Source of the DNA: an uncultured bacterium
Lineage (GTDB): Bacteria; Cyanobacteriota; Vampirovibrionia; Gastranaerophilales; Gastranaerophilaceae
DNA length: 64,000 nt
NCBI GenBank assembly: GCA_949296425.1
Contig: CASFPN010000006.1
Location: 1-64,000 of the forward strand
Reading direction: 5' to 3'
The notes under the pieces were generated by a model. It had not been told where the DNA came from. It did no database searches and saw nothing but the letters and a program-made list of their open reading frames with translations. Each line of letters begins with the position of its first letter. The first letter of the stretch is position 1. Shown here in pieces: positions 25,059-33,867 of this stretch. The position numbers were made by a program, and so were the translations under genes.

Positions 25059-28053
25059 AAGCTTTTAATCCAATAATTTCTTGACCATTTGCCATTTTCT
25101 TTAGCAAAGGTACCATATCTTCCATTAAAGCAAGCTCTTTTGTTGTTTTCTCTCGCCAACTCAAATCTAATGGTTCCGTCAAATCAGTTAATTTTTCACC
25201 ATCAAATCTATTGTGCTTTAGAATTTCTTCTATAAAACTTTTTAAAGCATCAATATTTATATTGTGCTTCTGTGATATCTTTAATATTTCATTACCAGAT
25301 TTTTCGTCTTTAAACTTTTTATATCCTGCTTTTATTGCATCTTCACTCATACCCTTGCCTGTTTCAAGAGTGTTTATATATTCAATAATATCGTCTTTTT
25401 CTTCTAATAGATTCGAATTAGAAGACAAGTATGAAATTAATTCTTTTTTACTCATTGTTTCTTTTTTGCTTGTATCAGATTGTGTGCATTGTGCAATTAA
25501 AGACATTATGTAATCATAATCTATAATTGCTGAAGCAAATAAAATAAATTCAGGATCTGTTTCTTGAACTTCAGGGGGTAATTCATCGGAATTTTTATCT
25601 TGTTTATTTTTTATATCTTGTGCAATTTCAAGATAAACACCTCTAAATGCTTGCATAGTTTCTTCAGGTATAAGTTCATTAATTTTTGTATTATTTTCTT
25701 CATCAATATCTACATATTGATCCAATTGGGTTTTTAAGCGCTGAATTTCTTTAAACTTATTAATAAATTCACATCTGGCGAGATCTCCTCTTAAATTACT
25801 TACTTGTTCAGGTTTGCACTCTAAGCCTTGTGATTCCATAAATTTTTCCAATTTAACAACTGCTTCATTTAAATTTTCAATAACTTTTGGTGCCGGATCA
25901 ACAAGCCATATCTCCTTAGCTCTTTTACTATTATCTTTGCCTGAAAATAACTTAATAGCGTCATCAATTTCTGTTTTCAGCCCCCTGAAATCGAAAATTA
26001 ATCCTGCAGGTTTTGTATCATTCAAAATTCGATTAGTTCTTGAAAAAGCTTGTATTAATCCATGTTGTTTTAAATTTTTGTCAACGTATAATGTATTCAA
26101 ATACTTAGAATCAAAGCCTGTTAAAAGCATATCAACAACTATTGTAATATCTATTTTATTTTCATGCGGATAGTCTGAGTTTGAATATTGTTGATCTTTA
26201 ATTCTTTTTTGAACATCTTGATAATATAAATCAAATTCATTAATTGTATGATTTGTATTAAATTGATGATTATAATCATCAATAATTTGCTTTAATGCTG
26301 CTTTTTTCTCATCTGGGTTTTTCTTGTTGTCTTCTAGTTCTTGAGGCAAGTCTTCTTGTAATTGTTGAACATCTTTATTCCCTTCTGCAGGAGGAGAAAA
26401 AACGCAAGCTATGTTTAATTTTAAAAATTTACTATTGCGATTATATTTTGGGTCATCTTTCATTGCTTTAAATAGATGATAATAGTCTATAGCATCATTT
26501 ATGGATGATGTTGCAAATATTGCGTTAAATCTCCTGTTATTGGTAGCAGCATCATGTTTGGAAAGAATAGTTTCGACAATAGCTTTTTTTATAGATTTTT
26601 TATTAGTTTCTTTACCATCCTCATCTAACTTAAAATAATTTATTTTAAATGGTAAAACATTCTTATCATCTATAGCATTTGTTATTGTATAAGCATGTAA
26701 TTCTTTTTCAAAAACATCTTTTGTTGTAATGTATGAGCCTATAGTACCATCAATTTGTTTATATGTAGCATTTTCTTCAAAGATAGGTGTTCCTGTAAAT
26801 CCGAAAAGTTGTGCTTTAGGAAAAAACGACTTTATTGCATCATGATAATCTCCAAATTGAGAACGGTGACATTCATCAAAAATAATAGCTATACGCTTAT
26901 CTCTTAATTTTGAAAGGCGCTCTTTATAAGTTAATTCTCCGTTCTTCTTTTTTTCTTTATTACGTTTACTATCATCGTTCAATGCCAATCCCAGTTTTTG
27001 AATTGTTGCAACTATAACTTTATCTTTATAATCTTCTGATTCTAAACGCCTCACTAGGTTTTCAGTATTAGTATTTTCTTCAACACATCCTTCTTGAAAC
27101 TTATTAAATTCTAAACGAGTTTGTCTGTCTAAATCTTTTCTATCTACGATAAATAAACATTTTTCTATTTCAGGACGTTCTTTTAATAGTGTAGAAGCTT
27201 TAAAAGATGTTAGAGTTTTACCGCTACCTGTTGTGTGCCAAATATATCCATTACCTCTATTTTGAGCAATGCAACCCATAATAGATTTAACAGCATATAT
27301 TTGGTATGGTCGCATTATCATTAATTTTTGTTCACTGGCAACAAGTACCATATACTGACTGATTAATTGTCCTAGAGTACATTTTTCTAAAAATCTTCGT
27401 GAAAATTCATGCAGATGAGTAATTTTATTGTTATCTTTATCTGCTAATTCGTAAATTGGTAAAAATCTTTCATCTGCGTTGAAACTAAAATGTTCTTTAT
27501 TGTTATTTGCAAAATAATAAGTTTTAGTTTCATTAGAAGTAATAAATAATTGTATGAAGCATAATAAAGAATTTGTATAACCATTTCCAGTATCATTCTT
27601 ATAGTTTACAATCTGTTCCATGGCTTTTTTAGGATTAATATGCAGTGTTTTTAATTCAACTTGGACAATTGGTAGCCCATTCATTAAAATTATTACATCA
27701 TAACGATGATTGCTATTTTCAGTATTGATCCTTAATTGATTAATAATTTCGAATTCATTTTTACACCAATCATTAATATTCACTAATGTATATTGCAATG
27801 GAGTATCATCATCTCTGATTAGTGTATTTATACTTCTTAAAATTTTCGCAGACTCATAAACATTTGAATTAATAATACTTTCTTTTAAACGATTAAACTC
27901 TGCATCACTCAATTTCACCATGTTTAAACGCTCAAAATGTTTTCTAAAATTTGTTTCTAAAGAAAACCTATCTTTAATATCTTTACGATATATATATTTT
28001 AAGTCTTTCAACTTTTCTATAAAATCTAATTCAATTTGTTTTTCATCTTTCAT
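25051..28053 (-). CDS. hsdR: Type I restriction endonuclease subunit HsdR
   Basis: The 1000-residue motor and nuclease subunit. The N-terminal PD-(D/E)xK domain shows RYDVII (D119) and VQVELK (E133, K135). The SF2 translocase follows with Walker A TTGSGKT (K279), DECH box (393-396), GFTGTPIF and later VVDMLLTGFDSKYLNTLY and GLIQAFSRTNR. The C-terminal helical part probably docks on HsdM. No frameshift is seen. It is the first gene of the four-gene restriction operon, 32 nt after a small XRE regulator that may control establishment. Confidence 0.96.
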   Translation of the reverse strand: MKDEKQIELDFIEKLKDLKYIYRKDIKDRFSLETNFRKHFERLNMVKLSDAEFNRLKESIINSNVYESAKILRSINTLIRDDDTPLQYTLVNINDWCKNEFEIINQLRINTENSNHRYDVIILMNGLPIVQVELKTLHINPKKAMEQIVNYKNDTGNGYTNSLLCFIQLFITSNETKTYYFANNNKEHFSFNADERFLPIYELADKDNNKITHLHEFSRRFLEKCTLGQLISQYMVLVASEQKLMIMRPYQIYAVKSIMGCIAQNRGNGYIWHTTGSGKTLTSFKASTLLKERPEIEKCLFIVDRKDLDRQTRLEFNKFQEGCVEENTNTENLVRRLESEDYKDKVIVATIQKLGLALNDDSKRNKEKKKNGELTYKERLSKLRDKRIAIIFDECHRSQFGDYHDAIKSFFPKAQLFGFTGTPIFEENATYKQIDGTIGSYITTKDVFEKELHAYTITNAIDDKNVLPFKINYFKLDEDGKETNKKSIKKAIVETILSKHDAATNNRRFNAIFATSSINDAIDYYHLFKAMKDDPKYNRNSKFLKLNIACVFSPPAEGNKDVQQLQEDLPQELEDNKKNPDEKKAALKQIIDDYNHQFNTNHTINEFDLYYQDVQKRIKDQQYSNSDYPHENKIDITIVVDMLLTGFDSKYLNTLYVDKNLKQHGLIQAFSRTNRILNDTKPAGLIFDFRGLKTEIDDAIKLFSGKDNSKRAKEIWLVDPAPKVIENLNEAVVKLEKFMESQGLECKPEQVSNLRGDLARCEFINKFKEIQRLKTQLDQYVDIDEENNTKINELIPEETMQAFRGVYLEIAQDIKNKQDKNSDELPPEVQETDPEFILFASAIIDYDYIMSLIAQCTQSDTSKKETMSKKELISYLSSNSNLLEEKDDIIEYINTLETGKGMSEDAIKAGYKKFKDEKSGNEILKISQKHNINIDALKSFIEEILKHNRFDGEKLTDLTEPLDLSWREKTTKELALMEDMVPLLKKMANGQEIIGLKAYE

Positions 28054-28085
28054 TCATACACCTTTTAAATTTGAAGGAATTTATA

Positions 28086-28289
28086 TTAATCTCGTTTATA
28101 TTCTATTAAGTCTGTTATATCGCATTTTAAAACGTTACATATTTTGTTAATTAGTTCTAAATCAACACGTCTCACTTTTTCATTATACAAATCTCCAATA
28201 GTATTTGCCCTTACATTTACAAGTTCTGCAAGTGCCTTGCGAGTCATTTTGTTTTTACCAAGCAATTCTGCCAATTTAATTCTAATCAT
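28086..28289 (-). CDS. XRE-family regulator heading the restriction operon
   Basis: A 67-residue Cro/CI-type protein: KMTRKALAELVNVRANTIGD is the helix-turn-helix and KICNVLKCDITDLIEY the usual end. It resembles C-proteins that time the expression of restriction enzymes, a role proposed here from position (32 nt upstream of hsdR, same strand). The dyad at 28336-28370 upstream is a candidate operator. Confidence 0.78.
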   Translation of the reverse strand: MIRIKLAELLGKNKMTRKALAELVNVRANTIGDLYNEKVRRVDLELINKICNVLKCDITDLIEYKRD

Positions 28290-28335
28290 TTTGTAATATC
28301 AATTTTTGTTATTTTATATCAAAAATAGGATACAC

Positions 28336-28370
28336 AAAATTTTACAAAAATTCAAATATTGTAAATTTTT
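28336..28370. promoter_or_regulatory. Inverted repeat upstream of the restriction-operon regulator
   Basis: Arms AAAATTTTACAA (28336-28347) and TTGTAAATTTTT (28359-28370) are near-perfect inverted repeats, 47 nt upstream of the XRE start. A plausible operator for self-control. Confidence 0.4.
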
Positions 28371-28448
28371 GAAATATATAAGATTTAGAAAGAACTTGCT
28401 TTTATCTTGATTTTAAATGATGAATACGACACCTAAAAAGGAGGTCGT

Positions 28449-28673
28449 ATGAGTAAAAGTAAGAAATACAAGATTAAACAAAAAGATTTTAGGAAGTTAG
28501 AAAAATTAGCTGAGCGGATTTATAACACAGTCACAGTAATTGATTATTTTTGCAGGACACAACAAGAGATTGAAGAGTTGTATAATCTTACTCCAATCAT
28601 CAAAAATTTAAGGCGAGATACTGATATAGTAAATGCTTATTTTATAAATTATCCTGACAACAAAAATTTTTAA
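28449..28673 (+). CDS. Small uncharacterised charged protein
   Basis: A 74-residue protein with no family I recognise, preceded by a full AGGAGG ribosome site 6 nt before the ATG, which strongly supports expression. It is Lys-rich at the N-terminus (KSKKYKIKQKDFRKLEKLAE) and helical throughout. Divergent from the restriction operon. The next 300 nt (28674-28980) hold no clear gene, only a TCATTGCT / AGCAATGA hairpin at about 28792-28818 and a 27-codon frame starting MIKLGKRYNIEL that looks like debris. Confidence 0.55.
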   Translation: MSKSKKYKIKQKDFRKLEKLAERIYNTVTVIDYFCRTQQEIEELYNLTPIIKNLRRDTDIVNAYFINYPDNKNF

Positions 28674-28980
28674 ATGGTGTTTAATCACTGTTTTAATACC
28701 GTTAAAAAAGTGTTCAAAAAATGAATTGAACCCGAATGATACGTTTTCTTTGACATTGTTTTATATTTAACTTATTGAGAGTTATATATGTCATTGCTGA
28801 TAAGAGTTAGCAATGATTAAATTGGGCAAAAGATACAATATAGAACTTGATAATATAAGAGGTTTTGAAGATGATTTTTGCAAAGTGAACAGTTGAACAG
28901 AATGTGAAACTTGTGAGCCGGCATCTGAAATGAAGCATAGTGAAATGAAAGTGAAAATAAAATAGCTCAAGAATTACTAC

Positions 28981-29310
28981 TCAGGAAATCGTATCATTAA
29001 TAGTTTTAATTAAAATTCCCTTTTCATTACTGCCATTAGTTTTAAATCTTAACAAAGGAATGCGATATTTTTGCAGAATTTCATCTTTTAATTGATCGCG
29101 CTCAACTTGCTTTGTACCTTCTTTGTGGTATTTATAACCATCTACTTCTACCGCCAAAAATGGTAAATTGTCCAAAGTTTTATAAATAATAAAATCAATG
29201 TGAGTTAAGTCATTAAGCACATACTGTAGTTCTCTATTAGTAGTTAATAAAGACCTATCTTTTAAAATAGTTTTTAACATTATATGTGGAATTACGTTAA
29301 ATTGATTTAG
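28981..29310 (-). pseudogene. DUF2726-like nuclease-fold fragment, 5'-truncated
   Basis: The frame encodes a PD-(D/E)xK-type fold: HIDFIIYK, then FLAVEVDGYKYHKEGTKQVE and IPLLRF, matching DUF2726 domains that are usually attached to helicases or other large proteins. Homology-like sequence continues ten codons before the only ATG (29280), as NQFNVIPHI, up to an in-frame stop; no ribosome site is seen. It is therefore probably the broken-off end of a larger protein rather than a complete 99-residue gene. Confidence 0.6.
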
Positions 29311-29329
29311 CTAATACTTATTAATAATT

Positions 29330-29700
29330 TCATTGATAAAATTCTATACCTAAAATTTCACGCTCGATTTGGCGGATGAAGTCCGTGGAAAGTTCTATTT
29401 TTATTTGGGGTGTTCCTTTTTGATTATTATTTTCTTTCAATTCAGGGAGAAAGTTCAAAATATTCATAAGGGAATAGTATTCTGCTTGGCTTATCTGATT
29501 GTTAGTTTTATTGCTGTTTGCAATTTTATCCAAAAGTTTTTGGGCAAACTTTTGAAATCCTCTTTGAACTGTAATTTATCATACATAGATTCTTTTCGCT
29601 TTTTATCCCAATCATATTGCTTTTTCCAGTAAAACAAAGTTCTTTTTGCAATCCCGAGTTCTAAAGAGATTTCACTGACAGTCAAACCTTTTAAATACAT
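29330..29700 (-). pseudogene. Phage terminase small-subunit-like protein, one frameshift
   Basis: The N-terminal half (from 29700) reads MYLKGLTVSEISLELGIAKR then TLFYWKKQYDWDKKRKE, the helix-turn-helix of small terminase (gpP-like) proteins. The second half lies in another frame, with LDKIANSNKTNNQISQAEYY and IRQIEREILGIEF. One missing T in the run near 29562 explains the break; repaired, the protein would have about 123 residues. It is prophage debris near the right end of element 1. Confidence 0.7.
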
Positions 29701-29907
29701 TTACTCCGCCTGTTTAAATAATTTTAATTTACTCATTAAAATCCCTCAAAAATTAAGTTTTCTATTCCAAAATGGCTTTGTCTTGCACTTTTTTACCAGA
29801 TAAACGCAATAGCATTTTGTTTTGCTTTCTTATGTAGGGTGAATTTGATTGTCTCAACGAGGTTTTAATTACTTGAATGCAAAAAATAGACCAGTACATC
29901 TCAATAC

Positions 29908-29984
29908 TAAAAAAGAGCCCGAAGGCTCATTTGATACCATTTCTCAAAGTTCTATTTGTTCGAAATGGTGGGCCGCAGTGGACT
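29908..29984. repeat. Right-end sequence of element 1 with attachment core B
   Basis: 77 nt identical to 40128-40204. It includes a small GAGCC-CGAA-GGCTC hairpin, AAATGG just before the core and the core TGGGCCGCAGTGGACT (29969-29984). It marks the right boundary of element 1. Confidence 0.9.
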
Positions 29985-30062
29985 GTCTTGCTCACTCGCG
30001 TTTAACGGCAATTCCGCATTTTGTTTTCAGTGATTTCATCACTTCAAACAAAACTGCTCCAG
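29969..30062. repeat. Attachment core B and left-end sequence of element 2
   Basis: 94 nt matching 16418-16511 with two differences. Core B is thus the shared junction of two tandemly inserted elements. The sequence after 30062 differs from that of element 1. Confidence 0.88.
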
Positions 30063-30122
30063 CCTCAGCTCGTTCGCGCTCGAACCACAATAGTGCTTCT
30101 CGCCCTACTACAGAAATTAAAA

Positions 30123-30145
30123 AAGACAGGTACAAGACCTGTCTT
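30123..30145. terminator. Terminator-like hairpin near the left end of element 2
   Basis: A perfect 9-bp stem AAGACAGGT / ACCTGTCTT with a 5-nt loop, followed by CTTTAAT on the plus strand and TTTTTAATTT on the minus strand. It probably insulates the element from readthrough. Confidence 0.6.
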
Positions 30146-30156
30146 CTTTAATCTGG

Positions 30157-30215
30157 ACGTTGACGTACGGTTTAACACTCCAAATTCGTCAAATTGCGGC
30201 ATAGCTTAGGATTTG
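30157..30215. repeat. Dispersed repeat, copy 2 (with 15475-15540)
   Basis: TGACGTACGGTTTAACACTC followed by a variant of the sequence at 15475-15540. It lies between the left end and the first gene of element 2, so may be that element's control region. Confidence 0.55.
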
Positions 30216-30345
30216 GGCTGGTTGAAAATCTGCAATTTTGATGACCGATTTTTCTGAACTCCTGTAGGCAAAAAACTGCAAAATTGTTGAAACTTTGAAT
30301 ATGACTGCAAAGCAAGTATGTTGCAACAAAATGAAAGGAAATTTT

Positions 30346-30618
30346 ATGGCAAGGCTTAGTTCTAAAAAATTGAATGAGTTGAAAGAAGTTAATCTGCTGA
30401 CAAATGAGGAGATCTCTAAATTGACAGGCATACCCCTGTTTACTGTTGAAAATCTTTTCTCTGGGCGAAATCATCACCCTGCAATGTGGATGCTTGTTGC
30501 TCTTATGGAATTGTTTAGCTGTGATATGAAAGATTTCTTTGAGTATGAGGAAGATGAGTTTGACAGCTATGAGAGTTTTCCCAGTCTGTTTCCAGATATT
30601 TTCGCAAATTTGTTCTAG
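30346..30618 (+). CDS. Short helix-turn-helix protein of element 2
   Basis: A 90-residue protein starting MARLSSKKL, with GAAAGGA upstream of ATG 30346. LLTNEEISKLTGIPLFTVEN and LFSGRNHHPAMWMLVALMEL look like a Cro/CI-type DNA-binding fold, followed by an acidic and aromatic tail (EYEEDEFDSYESF). It is the first gene inside the left end of element 2. A regulatory role is inferred from the fold. Confidence 0.62.
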   Translation: MARLSSKKLNELKEVNLLTNEEISKLTGIPLFTVENLFSGRNHHPAMWMLVALMELFSCDMKDFFEYEEDEFDSYESFPSLFPDIFANLF

Positions 30619-30684
30619 TCCTTATTATATCTGAACTTCTCTCCTGAAAATTTGTTTATATGGCAGATTGACAGGAGAATTTTT

Positions 30685-31209
30685 ATGTACTATTTCCCAA
30701 ACTTAGAGGAACAAACAAGGCTGAATATGATTAGTGAGCTTGAATTCGATATCCGCACAGGCTTATTTTATGAGCCGTTATCTATGACAGCGTCAGGCCT
30801 GATGACTTACAAGCGGTTGTTGAAAGAGTGCTTTGAAAATGGTACTCCTGAAACTTTGCAGCAAAAGCTTACTTCTTCTTTCTTTAGAGAAAAAGACCGA
30901 AACGGTCGAAAAATTCCTTCTAACATTCGTGAAACTATTGCTTTCTCTGACTTTAACCGTTATTATGTTCGTGCTTTGCTGCTGCGGGCACTGAGTGAGG
31001 ACAAAAAGCTTTGTGTTTATCGTGCAAAGCAGGTTATGAATGAACGCAAAGAATCCAGATTAGCGGTTAACAAAGTTTATTTTGACAAAAGGCAAATCGG
31101 ACAAATGCTCAGTATTTTTAGAGATTACAGAAAATTGTTCACAATGAAACCGCAACATGAGCTATTGAAGCCAAACTCAGGACTTAGCCTTAGGCTTGTT
31201 GGTTCTTAA
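30685..31209 (+). CDS. Uncharacterised element protein, 174 residues
   Basis: I do not recognise a family. AGGAG 8 nt before ATG 30685 sets the start (MYYFPNLEEQTRLNM). The protein is mixed helical and basic in its second half (ADR-like stretches such as VMNERKESRLAVNKVYFDKR), as in DNA-associated proteins. It follows the HTH gene by 66 nt and overlaps the convergent gene at 31177 by 33 nt. Confidence 0.55.
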   Translation: MYYFPNLEEQTRLNMISELEFDIRTGLFYEPLSMTASGLMTYKRLLKECFENGTPETLQQKLTSSFFREKDRNGRKIPSNIRETIAFSDFNRYYVRALLLRALSEDKKLCVYRAKQVMNERKESRLAVNKVYFDKRQIGQMLSIFRDYRKLFTMKPQHELLKPNSGLSLRLVGS

Positions 31210-31698
31210 ATGTGATAGAGGATTTATTTTCTTGAACCAGTTTTTGAAATCTTTAATCGGCTCTGAAACAATATGATGACGGTAGATTTCGATTGACTGT
31301 TTGTTACATTCGTCTAAAGTTAACAAAATTTGCTTCATTTGCTCAGTTAATTTTTTCCTTTCTTCACCTTTAGGAAATTCTTGACTAATTTCAATAAGAG
31401 ATAACTGTGTAACCAAATCTAATATTTTCTTCACAAAATCTGAAATTTCTTTATCCAAATATATCAACGCATTTTGATATGCAATGCTTAATATATTAAT
31501 ATCATTATTGTCAGCAACTCCATTTTCGTAAATCTTTCCCAAAACTTTTCGTACTGCGAGACAGTTTTCCAAATATAGTTTCCTATCTTCACTGTTTACC
31601 TTATATTTGAACAATTTGAAACCACTGAAACCTGCAACCAAAATACCGAGTGCGACCAAAGTTTCTAGGATAGTTTTTGCATTTTCCCAAAATTCCAT
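31177..31698 (-). CDS. Membrane-anchored coiled protein, unknown
   Basis: A 173-residue protein with a single N-terminal membrane helix (TLVALGILVAGFSGFKLF, about 12-30) and a cytoplasmic helical body rich in Glu, Lys and Leu. No named domain is recognised. It lies 9 nt after the XRE gene at 31708 and is probably cotranscribed with the two regulators, an arrangement seen in some immunity or exclusion modules; that reading is speculative. Confidence 0.5.
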   Translation of the reverse strand: MEFWENAKTILETLVALGILVAGFSGFKLFKYKVNSEDRKLYLENCLAVRKVLGKIYENGVADNNDINILSIAYQNALIYLDKEISDFVKKILDLVTQLSLIEISQEFPKGEERKKLTEQMKQILLTLDECNKQSIEIYRHHIVSEPIKDFKNWFKKINPLSHLRTNKPKAKS

Positions 31699-31707
31699 GA
31701 CTATCTC

Positions 31708-32052
31708 CTATATGCTTTTATTATCTATTTTACCCAAAACAAAAGCAAGCGTATCTTTTATGTGTTCGGGGTGATTTTCTAACAATGCTTTTATGTCTGC
31801 AAGTGCTGTTTTTTCTTCTTTAGTGAGTATTCTTTTTACCTCGAAAGCGAACAAATCCTTAGGCTCACAGGAAAAAGCAGTGCATAGTTTTTGGATAGTT
31901 TTTTCACTTGCAAACTTTAGACCTCTTTCGATTTGAGAAATGCCTATGAGTTTGAAACCAACAAGGTCGGCAAGCTGTTGCTGCGACAGGTGGTGTTTCT
32001 TTCTCAGTTCTGTAACTCTAGCTCCGAACAACTCTTTCAGATTACTTTCCAT
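31708..32052 (-). CDS. XRE-family regulator (element 2, first of a pair)
   Basis: A 114-residue Cro/CI-type protein: KKHHLSQQQLADLVGFKLIG and ISQIERGLKFASEKTIQKLC. The C-terminal part (ILTKEEKTALADIKALLENH) is a helical extension, without an obvious protease or sensor domain. ATG 32052 is 2 nt after the stop of the upstream XRE gene, preferred over an extended start at 32088. Likely part of the element's maintenance switch. Confidence 0.82.
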   Translation of the reverse strand: MESNLKELFGARVTELRKKHHLSQQQLADLVGFKLIGISQIERGLKFASEKTIQKLCTAFSCEPKDLFAFEVKRILTKEEKTALADIKALLENHPEHIKDTLAFVLGKIDNKSI

Positions 32053-32054
32053 TG

Positions 32055-32384
32055 TTATCTTTCTATGAATTTGGTGAGGACATCGCACAAAAGGTCTAGT
32101 TCTTCTCTGTTACATGTTTTTAATCTTGTGAGAACTCTTTCTCTCCTCAAATCGTCTGAAATCTCTCCTGATATCTCATTTGTGAGGAAAAGCTGGAACG
32201 GTTCGACTTCCAAAACTTCACAAAGTTTTGGCATATCTTCCAGTTTTATGAAACTGCGACCTGTTTCTATAGGACTAATCACTTTATCGCTGATTTCAGC
32301 TAATTCAGCCAGTTTTTCTTGTGTATAGCCCTTTTTTAGCCTGTACTTTTTAACATTTGAACCAAAAATCTTTCTTATGTCCAT
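32055..32384 (-). CDS. XRE-family regulator (element 2, second of a pair)
   Basis: A 109-residue Cro/CI-type protein. KKGYTQEKLAELAEISDKVI and SPIETGRSFIKLEDMPKLC form the DNA-binding domain; the rest, ending LDLLCDVLTKFIER, is a short helical tail. It is upstream of and nearly touching 31708-32052. It is divergent from the XRE gene at 32542 with 157 nt between, a layout like a phage lysogeny control region. Confidence 0.82.
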   Translation of the reverse strand: MDIRKIFGSNVKKYRLKKGYTQEKLAELAEISDKVISPIETGRSFIKLEDMPKLCEVLEVEPFQLFLTNEISGEISDDLRRERVLTRLKTCNREELDLLCDVLTKFIER

Positions 32385-32541
32385 ATTCGTTTATGATATG
32401 ACATTTTTCCTACCCTCTCCACTAATGAATATTAATATATCTAAATATACATTACAGTTTTGCTGATTAACATCAGGCATGACCTATAAAATTAGACAAT
32501 ACAGGTTGGTTTTTCTAGTCCATAGTGTTTAAGCTAATATT

Positions 32542-32874
32542 ATGGATATAAGGCAAAGTTTAGGAAATAAAATAAGGGATTTGAGACGACAAAATAAAAT
32601 GTCTCAAGAAGATTTAGCAGAGGCTTTGGATATTAGAACGTCTTCTTTGAGTGCTTTAGAGACTGGAAAGTCTTTTCCTTCTTATGTAACAATAATGGGA
32701 TTGTGCAAGGTATTCAATATTTTGCCTAAAGAACTTTTTGACTTTAATATGACTGTGATTGATTCCGAACAGCAAGATATTATTCAGGAAATCAATACTG
32801 TTCTGCCTGAGTTGGATAGCGAAAAACTCTATTATTTGAACAACATAGCCAGAATGTTTGCTAGCAAAGATTAA
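32542..32874 (+). CDS. XRE-family regulator (element 2, divergent)
   Basis: A 110-residue Cro/CI-type protein: QNKMSQEDLAEALDIRTSSL and SALETGKSFPSYVTIMGLC, then a helical tail (QDIIQEINTVLPELDSEKLY). It starts with the same MDIR(K/Q)-(I/L)G opening as its divergent neighbour and is probably its paralogue. No ribosome site is visible before the ATG; TAATAT ends just upstream. Together they may form a bistable switch for element genes. Confidence 0.82.
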   Translation: MDIRQSLGNKIRDLRRQNKMSQEDLAEALDIRTSSLSALETGKSFPSYVTIMGLCKVFNILPKELFDFNMTVIDSEQQDIIQEINTVLPELDSEKLYYLNNIARMFASKD

Positions 32875-33002
32875 TTTTGTTGTGATTGTGATTTCCCTGT
32901 CTGGCTACCGCCAAGCAGGCTATTTACTTTTGGCAAAATTCTAATAGAATAAAACATGTTCTTAACGGATTAATTAGATGAAACACTATGAAAGGACATG
33001 TT

Positions 33003-33773
33003 ATGGTCAAAAATTTACCTGAGAAAGTCAGCTTTGAAAAAGTTATGCCGCAGTATGAAAAACTGCTTATGCTGAAAAAAGCCTTAATGTTAAGTGAAGA
33101 TGAAGAAGTTAACGAGAAAATTCTTCTTGAACGGTCAAGGGAGCATAATTTGAGGGAAATTTATCTTGTAGGTTACTTAGTAGATGTTGTTTTGAAAGCT
33201 CCAAAAGAAGTCCGCGAGCAAAATGATTTGCTTATTTCCTGTTATGACAAGCCTAAAGAATTTGAAAAAGCACAAAAGCAGTTAGAAGCTTTATTCAAGA
33301 CTAACCCGAAATTCAGGCGGTATTTTGGCAAGGTATTTTCTCACTTAGATTTGTTTGCTCCGATGAATTGCGTTATTGTTAATATGACAATATTCGGGCT
33401 TTGTCCTGAAATTATCTCTACAAATGTTCCGCTAGAGCCGAAAAATGTTATTTTGAACTTCCACATCTTACAAAAGTGGTTGAGCGAACAGAGGAAAGTT
33501 GATTTTTCTTTGTTGAGCGATATTGAGAAAAAAGTTGTTTTGTATCTTGCAAACGGTTATTCTGTTGAAGAAATCGTTGAGGATGATGTTATTGAGGGGG
33601 ATTATGATGATGAGCGATTGCAAACGGTTCTTTATGAACTTCTCCCTGCCCGCTGCAATGTGCAGTCTGTGTGTCAGGTTATGGCAGTTATGTTTATGAG
33701 CAATCCTGAATTGAATGACATCTACAAAGCCATGGATATGCTTGAGGATTTACTCGAAAACGGAGAGTTTTGA
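33003..33773 (+). CDS. Uncharacterised element protein with a possible sigma4-like segment
   Basis: A 256-residue acidic protein I cannot place. AAAGGA 6 nt before ATG 33003 favours this over ATG 32988. The segment LLSDIEKKVVLYLANGYSVE, about residue 175, is like the start of a LuxR or sigma region 4 helix-turn-helix, but the second helix is not clear. No membrane segments or Cys clusters are seen. Confidence 0.5.
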   Translation: MVKNLPEKVSFEKVMPQYEKLLMLKKALMLSEDEEVNEKILLERSREHNLREIYLVGYLVDVVLKAPKEVREQNDLLISCYDKPKEFEKAQKQLEALFKTNPKFRRYFGKVFSHLDLFAPMNCVIVNMTIFGLCPEIISTNVPLEPKNVILNFHILQKWLSEQRKVDFSLLSDIEKKVVLYLANGYSVEEIVEDDVIEGDYDDERLQTVLYELLPARCNVQSVCQVMAVMFMSNPELNDIYKAMDMLEDLLENGEF

Positions 33774-33867
33774 ATGATTTTTTGCTCAAAATTTCTGTCT
33801 TTGCTACTGTTTTTCTCATGCCTGCTTTGCTGAAAGATTTTCTATGTGATTTCGGGCTTTCTTAGCC

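Noticed and set aside
29849-30151. Open frame across the element junction
   Set aside because: It reads the attachment site and left-end sequence in the frame of the recombinase tail; no start or ribosome site. Its interest is as the alternative C-terminus.
30172-30477. 101-codon minus-strand frame in element 2
   Set aside because: Antisense to the HTH gene at 30346 and to a dispersed repeat; no supporting signals.
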